From: Aminobacter sp. J41
GTDB taxonomy: Bacteria > Pseudomonadota > Alphaproteobacteria > Rhizobiales > Rhizobiaceae
DNA length: 64,000 nt
Assembly (NCBI RefSeq): GCF_000526635.1
Contig: NZ_JAGL01000017.1
Span: 255-64,254 of the forward strand
Direction: 5' to 3'
Shown: piece after piece, positions 31,001 to 38,693 of the stretch
How the letters are laid out: every line of letters begins with the position of its first letter
Numbering within the stretch: position 1 is the stretch's first letter
Position numbers and translations under genes: made by a program
The notes under the pieces: model-generated
Told to the model about the DNA's origin: nothing
Seen by the model: the letters and a program-made list of their open reading frames with translations, nothing else
Databases searched by the model: none

Positions 31001-31537
31001 GTCGGCGACCAGCGTCTCCAGCGTCGCGGGTGAAATACCGAGCTCGCCGAAGCCGGGGGACGAGGCTGACAGCCTGCCGGATGCATCCAGCATCGCGGCG
31101 AAATAGCCGGCCTCGCCAAAACCCTGGATCGCCCGCGCAGCCGCTTCCGATTCGTCGAGCGAGGTGCTGACCTTGGCGGGCTCCGCCAGCAGGATCACCG
31201 GTGTTCCGTCAGGAAGGGTGATGCCGCTTGCAAGGAAGGGCACGAGCCGGCTGCCGGTGCCGCTGGCAAGGCGCACGGCAACAGGCCGGTTGCGGCCGAT
31301 TCGCGGGAAGCCGGGCGTTGCCTCGATCTGCCGACGTGCGGCGAGAGTGAGACCGGGCGAAGCGCCCATCACCGTTTCGATGTCGGGGTAGCCGAGCAGC
31401 GCGGCGCCGGGGCCATTGGCCCAGATCACCTCCTCAAGGTCGATCGACAGAATCGCCAGCGCATCGCCCGCAGCAAAGCGCGCCCGTACATCTTCCAGGA
31501 CGGCGATGTCGATAAACGAGACTGCACCAGACGCCAT
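28097..31537 (-). CDS. PAS-domain sensor histidine kinase, PdhS/PleC/DivJ-like
   Basis: A large hybrid-free kinase of 1146 residues without obvious transmembrane segments. PAS-like modules occur near the N-terminus, at about 330-430, 660-760 and 780-900. A roughly 200-residue linker (about 440-640) is very rich in Glu, Pro and Ala. The HisKA domain has phospho-acceptor His924 in SHEIRTPLNAI, followed by N box Asn1044, DTGIGM at 1073 and GTGLGL at about 1103. The segment around FGPIGSDRYRDYL is the hallmark of PleC/DivJ/PdhS kinases that act on DivK in alphaproteobacterial cell-cycle control. DivK itself is not nearby, so the partner is inferred. Confidence 0.82.
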   Translation of the reverse strand: MASGAVSFIDIAVLEDVRARFAAGDALAILSIDLEEVIWANGPGAALLGYPDIETVMGASPGLTLAARRQIEATPGFPRIGRNRPVAVRLASGTGSRLVPFLASGITLPDGTPVILLAEPAKVSTSLDESEAAARAIQGFGEAGYFAAMLDASGRLSASSPGFGELGISPATLETLVADVAQERDRLVKRLIPARGGMIPAGLARLTDEPATHLLITAQTPVETEAEIPAPAQEAAAAPVEPVSESEPADDLPLPSDADLPDLVAEAAPAPEAPRLEAAAPGEPDDWYFAGDKQGAEPDAEADDTVSSSPAPAPAKPDPVRFVWRTDANDAFSSISDEFVQAVGPEAANVIGRPFGEVSEQLALDPSGEIIKLLQRRDTWSGRTVLWPIAGTDRAAPVDLAALPVYNRDRVFEGFRGFGVVRIGDAVEDPAARGLKLRPPAFEVPQTAEEEPPAESEQPAVTADAAPEETAAPPVGKTNDNKVIRLAEHRSQQRHERRLSPSDRSAFEEIRARLQQDFLASEAEKKAEQEAAKEAEASAEEPEAGAIAELPEEIRLETSAPQEEHTEPVNHVTEMDGGSDAEVTEEPQSPEHADEPVEAENAEEPAETVRAEEPAQPALEPVRPQPVEAETPTPPTLQGLMPSAFARSGGRPSVDPELIAGLPIPLLIHAGDELYFANREFLSLTGYASLDQIRREGGLDRLFVDCNGEEREGHAGRVTVRTLGGEEIPVDAHLQSVRWYGRSALLLSLRRKEPEQVIVQQPEPVRTAELLQEDIDRDVAMLRTIIDTATDGVVLINPDATIRSISKPAEALFGFDSAQVEGKPFHTLFAIESRKAAQDYLAGLYGNGVASILNDGREVIGREAQGRFIPLFMTIGKLPEDSGYCAVLRDITQWKRAEEQLTQARAQAERASSQKTEFLARVSHEIRTPLNAIIGFSELMMDEKFGPIGSDRYRDYLRDINRSGNHVLDLVNDLLDISKIEAGEQEMHYEAVSLNDSLAETVAMMQPQANRERVIIRSSLASNLPEVVADLRSVRQIALNLLSNAIRYTQAGGQVIVSTSYEPSGDVVMRVRDTGIGMTLAEIDQALKPFKQINALKRGRRDGTGLGLPLTKAMVEANRARFSITSTPGEGTMVEVVFPSTRVLAE

Positions 31538-31682
31538 TCACGAACCTGAACTGCTCGGGCCGCAGGGCCCCGACACTTAACTGATTGTTAATAAAGGGCC
31601 CAAGCCCCAACGTCCAGAAAACGCGCTGTTGTGCGCCTTCAATTCTCGCGTGTTGGTTAACGCAGGCGAGGTTGTTGCTTTG

Positions 31683-31729
31683 TGCGTCGCAACATCATTG
31701 TTGCAATGCAGCAAAGAATGTCCTATATA
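31683..31729 (+). promoter_or_regulatory. Phasin promoter with overlapping PhaR-like operators
   Basis: A TTGCAA -35 (31701-31706), 17-base spacer and TATATA -10 (31724-31729) precede the phasin gene. TGCAATGCAGCA (31702-31713) fits the TGCRNYGCASMA consensus I recall for rhizobial PhaR and overlaps the -35. TGCGTCGCAACA (31683-31694), 19 bases upstream, fits with one mismatch. PhaR represses phasin genes until PHB granules titrate it, so the layout makes sense. Confidence 0.6.
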
Positions 31730-31792
31730 GCATTCAACATGTTCTGCGGCGCCTATCCTGCTGTTGACACAGAGAGTTTGAAGGACAGAGCT

Positions 31793-32248
31793 ATGAATAA
31801 AGCCACTGCCAATACCGCCGAGACTATCGAATTCCCGACCTTTGATGCCGCCAGGACCACGGAACAGTTCCGTGCCTTCACCGAGCAGAGCGTCGAACAG
31901 TCGAAGGAAGCCTACGCCAAGTTCAAGTCCGGCGTCGAGACCGCACAGAAGGCCTTCGAATCGACCTTCGAGACCGCCCGTAACGCCGGCACCGAGATTT
32001 CGCTGAAGTCGATTGCTGCCGCCCGCGCCAACACCGAGGCCGGTTTCTCGCATCTCGAGGCGCTGGCGAAGGCCCGCACGTTCTCGGAAGTGATCGAGCT
32101 GCAGACTTCGTACTTCCGCAAGGCGGCCGAATCGGTTGCCGAGCAGGCCAAGGAGTTCCAGTCGCTGACCCAGAAAGCCGCGGCGGACGTCTCCAAGCCA
32201 ATGAAGGACGCTTTCGACACCACCCTGGCGGAACTTAAGTTCGCCTGA
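31793..32248 (+). CDS. phaP: Phasin family protein
   Basis: A 151-residue helical protein of the Phasin_2 type, which coats polyhydroxybutyrate granules. It shows the repeated amphipathic helix pattern (FRAFTEQSVEQSKEAYAKFK, FLHLEALAKA-like FSHLEALAKARTF and VAEQAKEFQSLTQKAAADV) with no signal peptide. The ATG at 31793 follows AAGGACAGAGCT. A promoter with PhaR-like sites lies upstream, and a triple-hairpin RNA follows immediately after the stop codon, possibly in the same transcript. Divergent from the PdhS-like kinase. Confidence 0.92.
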   Translation: MNKATANTAETIEFPTFDAARTTEQFRAFTEQSVEQSKEAYAKFKSGVETAQKAFESTFETARNAGTEISLKSIAAARANTEAGFSHLEALAKARTFSEVIELQTSYFRKAAESVAEQAKEFQSLTQKAAADVSKPMKDAFDTTLAELKFA

Positions 32249-32269
32249 GGCATTAGTTCGACAAGTTCC

Positions 32270-32376
32270 CTGCGAGACGGATCCTCCTCCCTCCCGATCG
32301 CAGGATAGAAGGCCGGCTCCTCCTCCCGCCGGTCTCTCACAGAGAAAGGCCGGGTCCTCCTCCCCCCGGCCTTTTT
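32270..32376 (+). ncRNA. Triple-hairpin sRNA with anti-Shine-Dalgarno loops (alpha-r14 / cuckoo type)
   Basis: Three consecutive hairpins each expose TCCTCCTCCC in the loop. Hairpin 1 has CTGCGA / TCGCAG (32270-32303). Hairpin 2 has CCGGC / GCCGG (32313-32332). Hairpin 3 has GGCCGGG / CCCGGCC (32348-32371), runs into TTTTT and acts as terminator. This matches the architecture of the alphaproteobacterial alpha-r14 family and the Rhodobacter CCUCCUCCC RNAs, which base-pair with ribosome binding sites. It begins 21 bases after the phasin stop, so it may be processed from the phasin 3' end or have its own promoter. Confidence 0.8.
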
Positions 32377-32463
32377 CTATTTCTCTACAAACTTCGTGCG
32401 GAACGGGCTTGAAATCTGATCCGATAGCCCGTAATAGCCAGCCAGCCCGTGAGGCTGCCGTGT

Positions 32464-32540
32464 GCGGTTGTAGCTCAGCTGGTTAGAGCGCCGGATTGTG
32501 GATCCGGAGGTCGCTGGTTCGATCCCAGCCAACCGTACCA
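32464..32540 (+). tRNA. tRNA-His (GTG anticodon)
   Basis: A 77-nt cloverleaf with D-loop TAGCTCAGCTGGTTAGAGC, anticodon GTG at 32498-32500, T-loop GGTTCGATCCC and encoded CCA at 32538-32540. The acceptor pairs GCGGTTG with CAACCGT (one G-U). The discriminator base is A and the base before position 1 is T. The usual G-1 and C73 identity elements are therefore absent, as known for a group of alphaproteobacteria. Confidence 0.95.
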
Positions 32541-32697
32541 TCTCTTCCCCCGGACATTCAGTTTTCCAAGGCATTTCCTGCCTTTGGTCGTTCGCGTCCC
32601 ACCTCCGTGGTGATCCCGCCGTGGAGCGGAAGGGCAAGGCGAGGAACATTAGGCGGCGCTAGTCTGTTCGGTGCTCCCAGGATGAAAGGGCTCCGAC

Positions 32698-33075
32698 ATG
32701 AAACTTTTTAAGACGATGACGCTCGCAGCTGCGCTCACGGCTTTGCCAATGGGCATGGCGATGGCCGACTGTGTCGATCCAACCACCAGCGCCAGCACCT
32801 CAGACCAGCCGAAGACGGCACCGGTCGCCAAGGACGGCTCGACCGCGCCGCTCGAAACCGAGGCAACCAGCAACTCCACCACGACCGCAAATCCGCCCGC
32901 TCAGGAAGAATCGGCCCAGAAGGACGGCGGCACCATGCCGTTGGCCTCTCAAGAAGGTGGCGGCAACACCGACATCGCCACCTCGCAGCAGGACGTGGAA
33001 GCGCAGCAGGAAGGCGAGGAAACCGCGGCAGCCAAGGCCGCAGATCAGGCCGAGAACTGCCCGGATAAGGGATAG
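32698..33075 (+). CDS. Small secreted hypothetical protein
   Basis: A 125-residue protein with a clear signal peptide (residues about 1-24, LAAALTALPMGMAMA then DC). The mature part is hydrophilic and low in complexity, rich in Thr, Ala, Glu and Gln, with a related pair of KDGSTAPLETEA and KDGGTMPLASQE segments. Cysteines at about residues 25 and 121 could form a disulfide. I recognise no domain. It starts at an ATG after GCTCCGAC with a weak ribosome binding site, and lies alone between tRNA-His and xseA. Confidence 0.6.
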   Translation: MKLFKTMTLAAALTALPMGMAMADCVDPTTSASTSDQPKTAPVAKDGSTAPLETEATSNSTTTANPPAQEESAQKDGGTMPLASQEGGGNTDIATSQQDVEAQQEGEETAAAKAADQAENCPDKG

Positions 33076-33081
33076 CTCCGC

Positions 33082-34653
33082 CTAGAACAGCGAACCCTGC
33101 TCGCCACCTGGCGCTTTTGCGGCGGGTTTTACCTTCGGCTTTGGGGGCTGGCCGCCGCCGGAGGCGATGACCGCGACCTTGCCGTCGCAGAATTCGAGCG
33201 CCAGCTCGTCGCCGCGCGAAACATTCGCGGCGCGGCGGACGAGTTCGCCGGAAGGGGTTGTCACCAGCGCAAAGCCACGGTCGAGGATCGACTGGTAGGA
33301 AACGCTGCGCAGCAGGCGTCCGGCCTGTTCAAGCCGGCGGCGGCGTTCGCGCAGCTGGACTTCGATGGGTTCGATGCGCAGTCGCAGCGATGCGCGATGC
33401 AGGCGCTCGGCAGAGCGTTCCAGACGGCGCTCGAGGCAGGCGTCGCCCCGGCGCGTCAGCAGGGAAAGCGACTGTGCGTGCTGGGAAAGTCGTCGTGACA
33501 GCGCTGCCGGCGAAACCCGGGCCGCGTCGCGGTCAAAGCGGCGACGCGCTTCCCGAACGCGGCGGTCGAGGATAGCCGGTGAAAGCCGCAGGCCGCGCAG
33601 CTGCAGACGCTTGGCCTCGGTGTTCGCGACAAGTGCGCGTTCCAGCCGGCTCGACGCTTCGTCGAAGCGGCGGCGCGGCAGAGCAAGCAACTGGTCGGGC
33701 GAGGGCAGGGCGCGCGCGGCAGCGCGCAGGGATTGCCGCTTGCGGTCGGTGCAGCGGGAGATCGCGCCTTTGAGACGCGCCGCAAGGCTCGCCACCGTAG
33801 CTTCGAGTTCTGCTTTCACCGGGACCGCAAGCTCGGCCGCACCCGTCGGTGTCGGTGCACGCACATCGGCAGCGTGGTCGATCAGGGTCCAGTCGGTTTC
33901 GTGACCCACCGCGGAAATAACGGGGATGGCAGACGCAGCGACTGCCCGCACCACCGCCTCATCATTGAAACCCCAAAGATCCTCAAGGCTGCCGCCGCCG
34001 CGCGCCACGATCAGCACGTCGGGGCGCGGGATCGGCCCGTTCGGGTCGAGCGCGTTGAAGCCGGCAACAGCCGCGGAGACTTCCGCGCCGGTCGTCTCGC
34101 CCTGCACGGGCACCGGCCAGACGATGACGTGCAGCGGGAAGCGGTCGGAGATGCGGTGGATGATGTCGCGGATGACGGCGCCCGTCGGCGAGGTCACCAC
34201 GCCGACGACCATCGGCATGAATGGCAGCCGCCGCTTGCGGGTGTCGTCGAACAGGCCCTCGGCGGCAAGCTTGCGGCGGCGCTCTTCGATGAGCGCCATC
34301 AGCGCGCCGGCGCCGGCGGGCTCGAGGCTTTCAATGACGATCTGGTATTTTGAAGAGCCCGGATAGGTGGTCAGCTTGCCGTGAGCGATGACCTCCATGC
34401 CCTCTTCGGGCCGAAATTTCAGGCGGGCGAAGCTGCCCTTCCAGATCACCGCCTCAAGGCGGGCACGCTCGTCCTTCAGCGCAAAATAGGCGTGGCCCGA
34501 TGAGTGTGGGCCGCGATAGCCGGAGATTTCGCCGCGGACCCGTACATTGCCAAACGTGTCCTCGACGGTGCGCTTCAGCGCGCCGGAGATCTCGCTGACC
34601 GTGTATTCGGCAGCGTTGGTCGGCGAATCGTTGCCGGGGAAGAAATCGCTCAT
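33082..34653 (-). CDS. xseA: Exodeoxyribonuclease VII large subunit
   Basis: Catalytic and DNA-binding subunit of exonuclease VII, which degrades single-stranded DNA in both directions. The 523-residue protein has an N-terminal OB-fold ([20 protein letters not shown] to about residue 100). The catalytic domain follows, with [39 protein letters not shown] and [13 protein letters not shown], then a long arginine-rich coiled-coil region and a lysine-proline tail. The small subunit xseB is not in the window. Confidence 0.95.
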   Translation of the reverse strand: MSDFFPGNDSPTNAAEYTVSEISGALKRTVEDTFGNVRVRGEISGYRGPHSSGHAYFALKDERARLEAVIWKGSFARLKFRPEEGMEVIAHGKLTTYPGSSKYQIVIESLEPAGAGALMALIEERRRKLAAEGLFDDTRKRRLPFMPMVVGVVTSPTGAVIRDIIHRISDRFPLHVIVWPVPVQGETTGAEVSAAVAGFNALDPNGPIPRPDVLIVARGGGSLEDLWGFNDEAVVRAVAASAIPVISAVGHETDWTLIDHAADVRAPTPTGAAELAVPVKAELEATVASLAARLKGAISRCTDRKRQSLRAAARALPSPDQLLALPRRRFDEASSRLERALVANTEAKRLQLRGLRLSPAILDRRVREARRRFDRDAARVSPAALSRRLSQHAQSLSLLTRRGDACLERRLERSAERLHRASLRLRIEPIEVQLRERRRRLEQAGRLLRSVSYQSILDRGFALVTTPSGELVRRAANVSRGDELALEFCDGKVAVIASGGGQPPKPKVKPAAKAPGGEQGSLF

Positions 34654-34689
34654 CCGCTGATTGGGCAGAGCGGGGCACGTGAGGTCAAG

Positions 34690-35646
34690 TCACCATCCCG
34701 GCAATATGTGGCTGGGGCGCAGGCGTTTTCCCCGGCCATAGGTAACGCCGGCGAAGTCGAACTGGCCTGCCTCGTCGACCTGCGGCAGCGAGATGTTGTC
34801 GAGGCTTTCGGCGATGTGGCGCGCAAGCGCGTCGACCAGCTCCGGCTGGCTGGTGTGGCCGCGCATGATGCCGATGCGCACGTCGGGCAGCTGGCCGAAG
34901 CCGTCTGCCTCGCCAAGCACGCGCATGCCGGGACGGAGCGCGCATTCCGGCAGCACCGAGACCGCCTGGCCGGACAGCACGGCGGCGATGATGACCGTCG
35001 CCGACCAGCTGGTGAAGAGGATGCGGTAGTCGCGCCCCATCGCGTCGAGCATGTCGCAGGCAGCGCGACGCCACATGCAGGTGGTGCGCCCGACCGCGAT
35101 GGGCAGAACCTCTTCCTTATGGATCGAATGGTTCGCCGAGGTGACCCACAGCAGCGGCTCGCGCCGGACGACCTCGGACGTGCCGCGGTCGTTGTCATGC
35201 GTCACTATGGCGATGTCGAGCTGGCCGCGCCGGATCTGCTCCTGCAGGTTGATCGTCGGCTCGCAGGTCACCGAAAGTTCGACGCGAGGATTGGAGCGGG
35301 CAAATCTCGCCATGATCTCGGGGAGGAACCGGTCGGCATAGTCGTCCGGCGTGCCGATGCGGATGCTGCCCTCCAGGCTGGTGTCATCGAAGGCGGCAAG
35401 GATTTCGCGGTTGAGGCGCAAAAGGCGTCGCGCATAGGTCAGCAGACGCTCGCCTTCTTCGGTAAGACGGTTGGTGCGTCCCTCCTTGACGAAGAGGTCC
35501 TTGCCGATCCGCTCCTCGAGCCGGCGCATCTGCATCGAGACGGCCGACTGGGTGCGGTGAACCTCTTCCGCAGCTTTGGTGAAGCTGCCGGAGTCGGCAA
35601 TGGCGACGAATGTCTGCAACTGGTCGAGGTCGAGCGGCGCGGGCAT
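34690..35646 (-). CDS. LysR family transcriptional regulator (LsrB/VtlR-like)
   Basis: A 318-residue LysR regulator: winged helix-turn-helix at about residues 4-63 (FVAIADSGSFTKAAEEVHRTQSAVSMQMRRLEE) and a periplasmic-binding-like effector domain from about 90 (IRIGTPDDYADRFLPEIMARF). The overall sequence pattern resembles LsrB of Sinorhizobium and VtlR of Brucella; this is from memory, not a search. It is divergent from a DUF1127 gene, with a perfect inverted repeat between them. VtlR is known to activate DUF1127 genes in Brucella, so the neighbour is a plausible target. Confidence 0.85.
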   Translation of the reverse strand: MPAPLDLDQLQTFVAIADSGSFTKAAEEVHRTQSAVSMQMRRLEERIGKDLFVKEGRTNRLTEEGERLLTYARRLLRLNREILAAFDDTSLEGSIRIGTPDDYADRFLPEIMARFARSNPRVELSVTCEPTINLQEQIRRGQLDIAIVTHDNDRGTSEVVRREPLLWVTSANHSIHKEEVLPIAVGRTTCMWRRAACDMLDAMGRDYRILFTSWSATVIIAAVLSGQAVSVLPECALRPGMRVLGEADGFGQLPDVRIGIMRGHTSQPELVDALARHIAESLDNISLPQVDEAGQFDFAGVTYGRGKRLRPSHILPGW

Positions 35647-35712
35647 TTGAGCAATCCATCAAAAATGCTGACCCCAAACATTAAAAACATTCGTTGGATT
35701 AATCAATGCGCC

Positions 35713-35734
35713 TGTGCGATCCATAATTCGCACA
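35713..35734. promoter_or_regulatory. 22-bp inverted repeat between LysR and DUF1127 genes
   Basis: TGTGCGA (35713-35719) and TCGCACA (35728-35734) are exact inverted arms around an AT-rich 8-base centre. The location between the divergent LysR and DUF1127 genes and the arm spacing are compatible with a LysR-type binding site, which usually contains T-N11-A. Binding is inferred. Confidence 0.45.
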
Positions 35735-35823
35735 ATAGCTGGCATTGAGAGAGTTTTTTCAGCGCTGCGGGATGGTCCCGGAGAACGGCTCTGATCGTGC
35801 CTTCGTCAAAGAGGAGAAAGACG

Positions 35824-36114
35824 ATGATCGCCCTGGAATCCGTCCCGAAGGTAGCCGCCGCACCTGCGCGTCCGGTTACGACCTGGGAGCAGGTATTCAA
35901 CGGCCTGCGCGCCATTATGCGTGCGCTCATCAATCGTCGTCATCTCAGCGAACTCAATGACATGACGGATATTCAGCTCGAGGACATCGGCCTGGACCGC
36001 GAAGACCTGCGCGCGGCAATGAACATGCCGCTGCATGTCGATCCGACAACCCAGCTTGGCCGCCTCGCACACGAGCGCGCGCAGATCATGGCCGCCGCAC
36101 GGCATGTCTGCTGA
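35824..36114 (+). CDS. DUF1127 domain-containing small protein
   Basis: A 96-residue basic protein. The DUF1127 motif spans about residues 30-65 (RAIMRALINRRHLSELNDMTDIQLEDIGLDREDLR). Small DUF1127 proteins in alphaproteobacteria influence RNA turnover, fucose or phosphate metabolism and stress responses, and some of their transcripts release regulatory RNAs. The ATG at 35824 follows AAAGAGGAGAAAGACG. It is divergent from the LysR gene and ends in a 3' region with two hairpins and a terminator. Confidence 0.9.
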   Translation: MIALESVPKVAAAPARPVTTWEQVFNGLRAIMRALINRRHLSELNDMTDIQLEDIGLDREDLRAAMNMPLHVDPTTQLGRLAHERAQIMAAARHVC

Positions 36115-36177
36115 CAAAGGTTTACGCAGGCACAGAGCTCCCAAGCCCCGATGTCCCCTTCGGAATGCCTGCAGCCT

Positions 36178-36209
36178 GCCCGGCCGTCGCAAGATGGCCG
36201 GGCTTTTTT
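36178..36209 (+). terminator. Rho-independent terminator after DUF1127, preceded by a large hairpin
   Basis: GCCCGGCC (36178-36185) pairs with GGCCGGGC (36196-36203), followed by six T. Immediately upstream GCAGGCA (36126-36132) pairs with TGCCTGC (36166-36172) around a pyrimidine-rich loop. The DUF1127 3' end therefore has the form of a stable two-hairpin RNA. Confidence 0.88.
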
Positions 36210-36217
36210 ATTGAAGC

Positions 36218-37141
36218 CTAGTTGCGCCTCATGCCCTGCAGGAACTGGTCGAAGATCGAGCCGACATTCTTCTCGTAGTCGTCGCGCGTCTTGCGGCCGG
36301 CCTCGAACATGTCGCCGAACAGGTCGTCGTAAGGACTGCGCTGGCGCCCGCTGGGGTTCGCGCGCGGCTGGGCGCGCTGCGTCGTCTGGCGCGGCGCAGG
36401 CTCGGGCTCGTCTTCCTCGGCCTGCCGGCCGCGCAGCATGTCGCTGAAAATCTTGCCGAGCGGATTGTCGGCGAACGGGTCCTGCGGCTGCGTCCGCGTC
36501 GTCCGCGGCTGCGGCTCGCTGGTCTGGCCGCCGCCGAACATGCCCTCAAGAATCTTGCCAAGCGGATTGTCGAAGGGGGAAGCCTGTTGTTCGGGTTCCG
36601 GCTCCGGCGCGCGGCGCTGCTGTTGGGGAGATGCCCCGCCGCCTGCCTGGCGCATCATCTGCTCGATGATTTCCTGCAGCGGATTGCCTTGACCGCCAAA
36701 GCCGGCCGCCGCCTGCGTCTGGCCGGCGGTCTGCTTGAACAGTCCGCCCATGATCATGGTGGCGAGCGCGGGCAGCATCTGCTTTAGGATTTCCTGGCCG
36801 ATGCCGGTCATCTGGGAAGCCTGCGCGGCAACTGCGCGCGAAAGGTCCTTGGACCCGAACAGGTGGCTGAGGATGCCGTTGCCCTCGGCGACGCCCTGCG
36901 GCGAGAAAGCGTTGGTCGCGTCCTCGAAGTACCTGGCGTGCTGGCCGGAGGCGAGCGCCTGGAGGAAGGAGCCGAGGTCGTAGGGGTTTGACGCGTTGCG
37001 CTTCAGCCCCTGACTGAAAGCAGGCAGCAACGCTTCCAGCGCGGCCTCAACCTGCTGTTGCGAAAGGCCGAACTGGCGGGCCATCTGCTGGATGGCCTGG
37101 CCGTTCTGCGCGCTGGTCAGCATGTCGAATAGTGACGACAT
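36218..37141 (-). CDS. DUF937 domain-containing protein
   Basis: A 307-residue protein whose N-terminal half (SLFDMLTSAQNGQAIQQMAR, LSQQQVEAALEALLPAFSQG, ATNAFSPQGVAEGNGILSHL) is an alpha-helical DUF937-type domain. The C-terminal half is low in complexity, with three related LGKI(L/F) blocks (NPLGKILEGMFGG, NPLGKIFSDMLRG, FDDLFGDMF-like) between Gln, Pro and Arg stretches. No function is known. The ATG at 37141 is the natural start; further upstream the frame runs into gshA. Same strand as gshA, 52 bases downstream. Confidence 0.8.
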   Translation of the reverse strand: MSSLFDMLTSAQNGQAIQQMARQFGLSQQQVEAALEALLPAFSQGLKRNASNPYDLGSFLQALASGQHARYFEDATNAFSPQGVAEGNGILSHLFGSKDLSRAVAAQASQMTGIGQEILKQMLPALATMIMGGLFKQTAGQTQAAAGFGGQGNPLQEIIEQMMRQAGGGASPQQQRRAPEPEPEQQASPFDNPLGKILEGMFGGGQTSEPQPRTTRTQPQDPFADNPLGKIFSDMLRGRQAEEDEPEPAPRQTTQRAQPRANPSGRQRSPYDDLFGDMFEAGRKTRDDYEKNVGSIFDQFLQGMRRN

Positions 37142-37193
37142 GGCACTCTCCCTCGTTGTCGATCCGAGGGAGCGTAGCGCAATCGCGCCGGAC

Positions 37194-38567
37194 TCAATAG
37201 GCGAATTCGAGGAACACCGGCTCGATCGAACCGCCCCAGCGCGTGTGGAAGGCCTTGACCATTTCCTCGGCGCTGGTGGTGCCGCGCGCGACGATTTCCT
37301 CAAGCGGGGCGAGATAGCCGGTCTCGTCGTAGCCCTCGCGGTTCTTCTGGTTGCGGGCGGCAAGGCCCGAACGGGAAATTTCCAGAACCTCGCGGGCGAC
37401 TTCGCGCAGCGTGCGGTTGCGCAGCTTGGTGGCGAGCCCCTGGGCCGGCACCTCGTCGCGCATCTGGATGACCTCTTCGTAGGTCCAGTCGCTCGTCAGC
37501 GTCTCGGCGGCATCGAGTGCGGCGTCGTCGTAGAGCAGGCCGACCCAGAAGGCAGGCAGCGCGCAGATGCGCCGCCACGGGCCGCCGTCCGCGCCGCGCA
37601 TCTCGAGGAAGCGCTTCAGGCGCACATCCGGGAACAGGGTCGACAGGTGGTTCGCCCAGTCGCCCATGGTCGGGACGCCGTTCGGGATTTCGTCCTTCAG
37701 CGCGCCATTCATGAACTGGCGGAAGGTAACGTGGGTGGCGTCGAAATAGCGGCCCTCGCGGATGATGAAATACATCGGCACGTCGAGCGCCCACTCGACA
37801 TAGTCGGCAAAGCCGAAGTTCGGCGCGAGGAAGAACTCCTTGATGCCGGCCCGCGCATTGTCGGTGTCGCGCCAGATGTCGCCGCGCCAGCTCTGCAGGC
37901 CATTCGTCGTGCCCTCAGTGAAGGGCGAGCTTGCAAACAGCGCCGTCGCAAGCGGCTGCAGCTTCAGCGAGGTCTGCATCTTGTGGCGCATGTCGGCTTC
38001 CGACGAGAAGTCGAGATTCACCTGGATCGTGCAGGTGCGGTACATCATGTCGAGGCCCTTGGTGCCGACCTTCGGCATGTAGGCAGTCATGATGTCGTAG
38101 CGCGATTTCGGCATGCGCGGCGTTTCCGCCAGCGTCCATTTGGGGCTGCCGCCGAGGCCGAGGAAACGGATGCCGAGCGGCTCGGCGATCTCGCGCAGCT
38201 GCGCGAGGTGGGCGTTGCCCTCGCGGCAGGTCTGGTGGATCGTCTTCAGCGGTGCGCCGGACAGCTCGAACTGGCCGCCGGGCTCGAGGCTGATCGCCCC
38301 CTGGCCGGTCGGCTCGACAAGGCCGATGATGTGGCCGGCATCGATGATCGGCTCCCAGCCGAGCAGGCGCTGCATGCCTTCGAGCAGGGCACGGATGCCC
38401 TTGTCCCCGCCATAGGGGACCGGCCGGTTGCCGTCGACGTAGAATGGGAACTTCTCGTGCTCGGTGCCGATTCGCCACTCTTCCTTGGGCTTGTTGCCGG
38501 CTGCGAGGTAGGAAACGAGTTCGTCAAACCCCTCAATCGGCCGAAAATCGGTCGTGTCACGCGCCAT
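37194..38567 (-). CDS. gshA: Glutamate-cysteine ligase
   Basis: First enzyme of glutathione synthesis, joining glutamate and cysteine with ATP. The 457-residue protein is of the plant/alphaproteobacterial GCS2 class. It has GTEHEKFPFY near residues 36-45, SLEPGGQFELSGAPL at about 114-128 and the MYRTCTIQVNLDFSSE substrate segment. The first two match the acidic active-site strands of this class. gshB is not in the window. It lies downstream of rsmE on the same strand, separated by 126 bases. Confidence 0.95.
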   Translation of the reverse strand: MARDTTDFRPIEGFDELVSYLAAGNKPKEEWRIGTEHEKFPFYVDGNRPVPYGGDKGIRALLEGMQRLLGWEPIIDAGHIIGLVEPTGQGAISLEPGGQFELSGAPLKTIHQTCREGNAHLAQLREIAEPLGIRFLGLGGSPKWTLAETPRMPKSRYDIMTAYMPKVGTKGLDMMYRTCTIQVNLDFSSEADMRHKMQTSLKLQPLATALFASSPFTEGTTNGLQSWRGDIWRDTDNARAGIKEFFLAPNFGFADYVEWALDVPMYFIIREGRYFDATHVTFRQFMNGALKDEIPNGVPTMGDWANHLSTLFPDVRLKRFLEMRGADGGPWRRICALPAFWVGLLYDDAALDAAETLTSDWTYEEVIQMRDEVPAQGLATKLRNRTLREVAREVLEISRSGLAARNQKNREGYDETGYLAPLEEIVARGTTSAEEMVKAFHTRWGGSIEPVFLEFAY

Positions 38568-38693
38568 TTCGTTTCCTCAACTCGTGGGGCCGCCCTCAAT
38601 ACACGGCAGCGAGGCGAGTGTTGACCGCAAGAGAGGCTGGCGATCAAGTGAAAAATCCTGAGCGTCCGATGACAGGAAGTTGATCCTGATCCT

